Source: Arvicola amphibius
Lineage: Eukaryota; Chordata; Mammalia; Rodentia; Cricetidae
Direction of reading: 5' to 3'
Length of the DNA: 64,000 nt
NCBI RefSeq assembly: GCF_903992535.2
Contig: NC_052054.1
Coordinates: 53,583,719-53,647,718 of the forward strand
The notes beneath the pieces are model-generated. The model saw nothing but the letters and a program-made list of their open reading frames with translations, searched no databases and was not told where the DNA came from. The position numbers and the translations under genes were made by a program. Of this stretch, positions 56,656 through 64,000 are shown piece after piece; position 1 is the first letter of the stretch; each line of letters starts with the position of its first letter.

Positions 56656-59600
56656 AAGAGGAGAAATGCTAGATTCTGCCTGTTGCTTTATTTGGAAGAA
56701 TGATCTTTGTTTGTTATAGGACAGAATGGGTTTAAGCACACTCTCCTCTTAAAGTCTCCCATCACCTGTTAGAGTGATGACCATTCCCGAAATCAGCTTG
56801 ATCCCTCTTAATACGGCACCGAAAGTAGAGAAGAAAATAGAAAGAGAAGAAGGGCATGCATGAATGGGAGTGAGTTTGCTCTTGCCGGCCACCATAACAA
56901 GCTGAGTGCATAGCTATCAAGCACTGTAGTAGGGAGAGCGCTTGCCATAGGCTATGTCCTCAACCACTACATAGACTGTAGCATCAGGATAAGATGGTCA
57001 ACCAGACACACCTCATATATAAATCTAGCTGGGCATTCCTGGAAGCTATGTGCCTACTGAGCCAATTCCATAAATGGGAGCTTTTCCAAAACACATTCGG
57101 AGCCCCTTCTCTAAATCTCTTTCCACAGTGAATTTCCAGGAAGTCGATCACCACAGAATGTGTAGTGTGCACCTCCCCCCCAAATCTGTACGGCCCCAAA
57201 CATTTTGAAATAATACTTCTAAGCCAAGCTATGTTAAACTTTGTTCGGGAGAAAACTCAAGGCTGTTTTTATCCCTACTTTCCAGCAACCCTCAGCACAG
57301 ACAGCGGGAGCAGAGTAATGGGTCAGTGTGTCCCAGTCATTCTTTTGTGGAGGGCCCCAGTTGAGTTTATCACTTAGCAAACTGCTCAGTAATCCCCTCT
57401 CATCCCCATGCTGCAAATGTCATATCAGCAGAGCTGGGTAGCAATGCATGCGCAGAATCTGGCCAACCCAGACCTCCTGCTGGGTGACTCACACTTCTGA
57501 GGTTGTCCTAAGACAGGAAGACAGAGGATTCCTGTCCCACACTGAGGGAGGGGGGACTCCAGAAGGAGTCAGGTGGGGGAAAGCAGGAGCCAGACAGGAC
57601 TGACTCCCATAAGAGGAGCACTGCCCCAAACCACAGCACAGGTTTTATTTTTTAAGTAAATTCAACTTGCTTGTTTTAGGCTAAATACTCATAAATTTGC
57701 TCTAGTGATGATGGGTTTAGGAGAGGTTATTTAATAAATAACTTATTGTTAGCAAAGAAGAAATAACTGTTTAAAAACAACTAAGGTATGAATTCTAATT
57801 CGGGTCGCTCCTTAGTGCTCTGGTAGAAGGCAATGGAGTCTGATATATTGAGTCAGGCAGCCCTAAGAGCTTATTAAAAATTAGAGAAACACGGGGTTTG
57901 ATCCTAAAATAGCTCATTGGCTACCTTACATTGCTGCAGCGGGACTCGCTACACACAGGTCTATAGTGTCAGTCACGAAAGCCTACAGGATATCTGTATT
58001 TAAAAAGAAAAAAACTTCAAATATATGAAAAATTGGGTGCATAATCAAAACACTGCCGGGGGCTCAGGAACCTAGTGATATAAGACATGATGGAACCCAA
58101 GCACTCTTTGCCTTGTCTTGCTAGCCAAGTTTAGCCAGGGAACCCCACAATGGCATACAGCCATCATCAAAAGGGCTATGAGCAACACAAAGCAGCCCCT
58201 GGAAACTCACAAACAATTAACAGCAGCACAGCATGTTGTTTAAGGCGGTCTCTGAAGTGAGCATCCCTGCCGTGAAAAGTGTGCTCTGAGTTCAGTCTCA
58301 GACAGTTGCTTTGGGCCTACTCTGGATTTAATGGGAGGGAGAAATTGACGAGGCTTCTGTCTGCTCAATGGAACATACTACGGTTTGGTTCTCTTTGGTT
58401 CCCTCTGTGCCCGGAAGGAACCCGCGCCACTCACACGTGTCACTCACATGACCCATCGGTACCACCCGCACCGCAGCACTCCGGGGCTTTCTCTTCCCGT
58501 GGTGTCAGGGCATCACTCACACTTCTGGAGGGTCTTCCAGTTGGGAAGGACTCTGGGTTATCTGACCTGGCATTTCATTTCCCAGAGTGGGTTCTGCTAC
58601 TTTTCTGCCCTACCCCACCCTCAAATCCTCTGAAGCTGTTTGAAATATGCTATAGTAAATTTTGCAAAAACAGATTTCTTTGCTGCAGGACTTGCCGTGG
58701 CTTCGGTGTGCTGTCACACGTCTCAAAGCTCCTACAGCACGGTTTGGCGTTATTTTTCAAACTCATACAAACACAGATCACTTTTTAAATACAATGTGTA
58801 ATTAGGCTAGCATTCTTAGACATTCCCTCTAAATCCCCATTACTGTACCTACAGAGAGAAGCACATCTATCTTCCTCTTTCCTCTGAATGCCCTTTTTAG
58901 CGCTCTTTAAATGCGCCAATCCTCTTTACATTTTTCTTCTCTGCTAACAAAATACACTTGATGGGCTGTTCATTCATCAATTCCTAATTCCTAAGTCATC
59001 TGGACATTTTCTATTATAGTTCAGGAGTCCACAGTCCTGCTTTTGCTTTGAACGTTTTTCTTTTAAATTTTGTACTAACCAGGAGTCCTTGGAATCATAG
59101 GCAAATCATATACAAAATGGACTTGTGGTCACATTGTTTTTAAAAACTGTTTTAAGGCATAGCCAGTACAACTTTCTTGAATGGGTCCATTATTCTTCAA
59201 AATCATTGGCAAATAATAGCAAAAATAGTGTTATAAATACTTCCATGCTGAGGGGTAACAGGACAGAGAGGAGAGATGCAGAAAATACGGCACTGGCCTT
59301 TAGAGCTGAGACAGTACGCATTCAGATTGCAAACTTGGGAGGCATTCTTCAACGCATGAAGGGACATCACAGTAAAGACAAATGACAAAGTAGGCTTCAA
59401 CAAAAAGGAGGGAAGCAGCCTGACACACGAAAGGACCCAGGACTGCCACCACGAAGATTCTACATGAATCTTCAAGTGCTTGCCCCATTAATGCAAAACC
59501 AATTTCTAGCAAAATTATGATGCTCATCACTAACAATCTAAAACAGCAGGAGGCAGACACCATGTCCCATCTCTAGTACAGTCAACAAAAGCCAAGCACA

Positions 59601-62600
59601 GCAGGCTATGGCTATAATCTGGGGAGAGATCAAGACTCTGAAGTGGGCATGGCCACATAGAAAGATCTGTCTGCAAGAGCTGGGGGTGGAGACGGGGTGG
59701 AGAGGAGGATAAGCCAGGAGGTAGCATGATGTTTTGCCACTACTAGAAGACCTCTCACAGCCATGTGCAAACGGGCCACTCTGGTGCTGGGATGCGGCTC
59801 TGACCGAAGGACATGCTTTGTGTGGACTTACAGACAGAAAGGCACAGGCTGCACAGTTAGTGCTCCTCACCCAGGGCAAGGTCTCCAATCACTAGGATTT
59901 GCTAACGAACTGCTTTCCTCTAGGAAAACAGGCTTCTGTGAGAAGGGCAGCAAACCAAATGGTGGAAGTCAGGAGAACTACAAAAACCATATTTAAATGG
60001 CTTCCGTAAAGGGTAAGAGAATCTTTGGCACCTACTGGTTTTCACTAGGTTCTTAGAAAACAAAACCTTAGGTTGTGTTCATGAATAACAATGGACATGC
60101 TTGGGGGGAAAAAGCAATGCAATATGATAAGCACCAACTTTTTAAATATGATTATTTAAATTTGGCTCAAGTTCAAGAGTGGAGAGGTGACCGTTAAAAT
60201 GGAAAGTATTTTTTCACTCTCCCTCCTTTAGAAATACTTCCAGTGTTCCTGAAAACCAACTTGCATTGCACAACGCTACCTAAAACATCACTTTGCTCAT
60301 ACATCCCATGAACGGAACAGAAATGGGCCGACAGTTTTTGGACTCATCAACTTGTGGCTTGACAAAGACCTGCGAATCCCAGCTGCTTGGGGAGAGTGGA
60401 GAGGAATGGCAGAGGTGTGGCCCAGGAAAAAGATGTCTACCGTTGAGCACACCCTTAAGCCATCAAAGGAATAGGCTGCTCTTGCTAGTGCTGTCTGGAG
60501 AATCACCACGAAAACACCTAAGGTTACAAGTGTCGGTAACAAACACACATTCCTGACACGGAGTCCCACACGTGTGCTTTGAAGGTTTTATAAGGACATA
60601 AAGAAACAGAATCGGAAAGAACCGGCCCTACAAAACTTGGCTCGGGTATAGCCAATCCTTATCACACAGCATAGGGCTGGCAGCAATCATGTTTGGAAAG
60701 AGCTAGCGTCCTGCCAGATTCAACAAAGGCTGACGTGGGGAACAAACAGGCATGCTAGTGCCTAGCTGTCCTGCCCTAGCCCTTCCCCAATTTAGTGAAC
60801 TGAGACACGCCAGACCCACAGGATCATGACACTCGTGGGCATGGAAGACCAAGGCCACTGCTGCCACACAGAGGAAGGATCCTCCATCTATAGCTCTGAG
60901 TTCAGAAAGCAGTAAGATGGAAATATAGCCTACACCCAAAGAACTTAAAATCAGGGAGAGGCCAAGGCAAGTGCCTGTGGCTGGGGGGCTCCTCCTGAGA
61001 CCTCCCCTATTGTAACTGGAAGGAGGGACCCTAGCATCTTGACAGCTAGTTTCCATACTTAGCTTTTAAACCTTGGAAACATGGGAGGTTTTCCACATTC
61101 CACAGCTCTCCTGAGGCAGAGGCAGAGATCTCTTTTTTTCTTTCTCAGAAGTCTTTTAAAGCACACCTGTTTTCATCTTTCTATAAACAAATATTCTACT
61201 TAAACTGGAAACCACAAGCTGCTCTCTGGTCGCACTTAGAACTACCTTTCCAACAACTCTGGGGACAGGAAGAAACAAGAAAGAGGAGGGCTGCCATTTC
61301 TCCTCGGAGCACTCCCGGCCGAACAAAAGTGACAGCAAGGAAAAGCTGTTTACTTTTCCAACTCATGCCAATATTTAACTTTCCTTAAGGCCAGTTAACC
61401 TCCTAACAAGTCCTCTCACACGCCTCTATTCAAAACCAGTAAGATCTAAATTATCCACACGCTGATTTCAAAATCAACATCTTTTGATAAACTAGGAAAT
61501 AAAAGAACATCTTGTGACTGTAATGTATAATCCTCTCTTCTGAGAAAAAGCACTGCTCTGAGCCCAGCTAGCACGTCCCATTAGGAGCAAGCTAGTTCTT
61601 TGCTGACTGGACACAGCAGACCCGAACTTTAAATTGAACACTCAGTGGTAATAGTCCCAGTACCTAGATGTTCAAAGTGGCCGCTAAATTATACACTCCT
61701 AAGCACACATCCATTTCTCTGTGGATGCACTGGAGAAACACTCTTAAATTCTAATGGTATGAAGATGGAGACCAAACACTGACGAGTCTCGTGCACGAGC
61801 ATTCCTCCTCCTCCTGCTCTCTCCATGCATTCCGACTCAACGCCTTAACAACTGGCTTCTCAAGGACCGAGACCCCAGCTGTGGTACACAGGTGCCAGCA
61901 GCAAAACTCATGACACTTTCTTTCAATACGCACAGTTGCTTAGACAGGTGTGTGACCACAGCACAGCGATCTGAAGAACACACTCTCTTTCCACTACTTG
62001 TCCCTCCCCAGTACATGCCCAACACTATCAGAACCCCATCCTTAAAAGGGGGTGTCAGTTTACAAAAGGCCACACTCTTGCTTACTACTAAGGACTGCAA
62101 ATGTATGCAGCAAAGAGCTTCTACTATTTAAAGCATGGAGTGAAGACGAAAGGAGAGATGGAAAGGGTGTCTCACGACAACAATAAAGAATAACTCTGGG
62201 CACGAGCGAGCTGACCCTGCAGGACAGTGCTGAGTGTCTCGCTGCAAAACAGTTCACACGGACTACTTCTGACGTTACACAAAGAAATTCCAGCCATTTC
62301 TGAACTTTTTTTCATTTTAAGTAGGTGTTATTAGGTCTAACTCGCAGGAACAGAAAGTGATGGCACTGTGGACCTGTGTTAGACCATGGCAGCAAGTGCA
62401 CACATGACAGTAACACTAGACTCTCATTTCTCCCCACAATGCCTTTTCTGCAACCAGCCCCCTCCCACCCCAACCCCTGCAGTCACTGAGATCTGCTCTC
62501 ACCGTAGCTGGTGTTGCCTTTCTAGACTCTCACAGAAACAGAGCCAGGAGCATGTACTCCACTGTACCAGGCGTGTCTCTCAGCACATTTCTGAGATCTG

Positions 62601-63700
62601 TCCGCGCTCGGCACCAGCGGCTTCTTCCCTGATTACTCTGCTGAGAACTGCTCTCTTTATATTAACAAACCATAATTACCCCAAACTTTTTTCTTAATAA
62701 GATGAAGACAGTGCTTTAGGAGGTGTACATATAAGTTCCTAAGTGTACCATTACGTTTTTCTTTCAAGGTCCCTGAAGCCAAAAGAACTCTGCATAACCG
62801 CCAAATCCGACCTGGGCTTAGGGAACAGAGCTTGATTCTGCTTTGCCTCCCTAAAGAAAAATCTGCACAATCATGGGAAAAATCTCGATAACCTGAAAGT
62901 TTAGTTTACTGCCAACTCAAGATGCTATTTCAAGCTGCCAAAGAACTAGGAGGAAACTGTAGCCAAGTAATTTTCACGGGCTGCTCCTGAATGCCTGACC
63001 GAAAAGTGAACTTGGGGATTTCAGTTAGTGTGGGCTCTGGCCCTCCCACTCTTCCTGACTCCTCAGGATCTGGTTTCACTGTATGACCAACAGAAGGACG
63101 TGATGAACTTTCTTTTGAGTCAGGACTGCCCTGAGAAGTCCTGTTTAATAAAGAAAATAAACAACTGTGTAAAGTCTGTTTACTCCAGCTGCTGTATCAT
63201 GCAGGGCCCCTGAGATTTCCAAGGAGACAAGACACTCCATACACCTCACAATACTTAGTATTAGGATGGCTGCCTGGACACAAAGTCACCACGACCCTCA
63301 AGGGAGATGGACCACCTTTAACTTAATGTGACGCTTCCTTTTTCTCTTCCAAACACTTTTTTATAATTTATATTTTATTTGTAATTATTACAACATCAAT
63401 AAGATAATAAATTTTATTTGAAAGAGCCCTACTGACTCTAAACATGAGTCCCGGCTACACTGAGGTTTTTAAATAGGACAATCTAATACCCCTGGGCTCC
63501 AAAGGAAGAAGTCTGCACGCCCTATGCCCGTGCCCTAACCTTACCCAAGCAGGCCTTCCTTTCTAAGTTATGCAGGGTTCCAGCCTACCATTCTGAGCCC
63601 ACCACCAGCTTCTGTCAATGAAAACTGAGTTAGAATGAGCTCCGAGGTTCCCGGCAGGCTAACCACTGTAACATGATAGTCATAAATGAGCCGCAGTTCA

Positions 63701-63731
63701 TTTACATACCCAAGGCTGTTGGGTATGTAAA
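63701..63731. repeat. Perfect inverted repeat, 13-bp arms, 5-nt loop
   Basis: TTTACATACCCAA, loop ggctg, then TTGGGTATGTAAA. The arms match exactly. No SINE or transposon is recognisable around it. Confidence 0.97.
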
Positions 63732-64000
63732 GCATGTTTGAATCTGTGAGCAACACATCTAAAATTCTGACAAATATGTCTTGATTCTTCACTCATAACT
63801 CCTGGTTGTTGTATTCACTAAATACATTTACTTCTTCCCCCCAAAAAATATTATTACTATTCCTCAAAAAGAAATTAAATCCTGATCACAAATCTCAGCC
63901 TTCATAGTAACTTTATGCATCTATGCACTCATTCTGTATGAATGCGAATATTTGAGGCTTATGACACTGTACAGAACACGATAGCCTTTGAGTAAGAATA

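Larger units (their letters stand above)
15074..64000 (-). other. FOXO3: Large FOXO3 intron upstream of the main coding exon (partial)
   Basis: Everything to the right of the coding exon lies in the intron that splits the forkhead domain between the two coding exons. In human and mouse this intron is tens of kb long, and no other coding exon was found up to 64000, which agrees. Besides the repeats listed separately, I see no gene-like signal in the main unique stretches: about 15680-18080, 20000-21360, 22000-25985, 26730-27400, 28570-29720, 33520-35560, 37550-39240, 40690-42440, 43260-44050, 53470-55430 and 57000-64000. Some of these may hold enhancers, but that cannot be judged without cross-species alignment. 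Confidence 0.88.

Noticed and set aside
58279..58788. 169-codon plus-strand open frame in the large intron
   Set aside because: Low-complexity, Leu/Ser/Phe-rich translation with no familiar motif. A frame of this length is expected by chance in 64 kb read in six frames.

Overview
The window is mammalian nuclear DNA from a rodent. It is densely seeded with B1, B2/B3 and B4/ID-type SINEs. Several B1 copies carry the 3' half 'ctacaagagctagttccagg' followed by 'acaggctctaaagct', a form I associate with cricetids (hamsters, voles, deer mice) rather than Mus; the cricetid assignment is an inference. There is no bacterial, phage or plasmid content, and no CRISPR array, operon or tRNA/rRNA gene that I can see.

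One protein-coding gene is supported: FOXO3, on the minus strand. The main coding exon lies at 13638-15073. It runs from the acceptor that interrupts the forkhead domain (…K | NSIRHNLSLH…) to the natural stop at 13673-13675, and 35 nt of 3'UTR follow before a splice donor. The gene then crosses a 13.2-kb intron (400-13637) and re-enters exon at position 399, where the terminal 3'UTR exon begins and runs off the left edge. Everything from 15074 to the right edge is the large FOXO3 intron upstream of this exon. The first coding exon (N-terminus and first half of the forkhead domain), the promoter, the rest of the 3'UTR and the poly(A) site are outside the window.

Region by region: 1-399 terminal 3'UTR exon, with perfect seed matches for miR-132/212 and miR-182/96; 400-13637 intron within the 3'UTR, with B1/B2/B3 SINEs at about 0.9-1.4, 3.9-4.2, 5.7, 9.4 and 11.0-11.3 kb; 13638-15073 coding exon; 15074-64000 intron with about 40 recognisable interspersed repeats (B1, B2/B3, B4, MIR, L1 fragments, a hAT-like rodent repeat, two LTR-like copies), microsatellites and minisatellites, and long unique stretches with no gene signal.

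I found no previously undescribed protein system. The most useful leads are architectural or regulatory: a single-exon circular RNA candidate (exon length 1436 nt) flanked by inverted B1 copies; the two microRNA sites; two tightly spaced inverted B1 pairs that could form dsRNA in the pre-mRNA; a palindromic forkhead element inside FOXO3's own intron; an exact 22-bp palindrome at 51204; an exact 13-bp-arm hairpin at 63701; a sense-strand quadruplex candidate at 21370; and several tandem repeats likely to vary in length.
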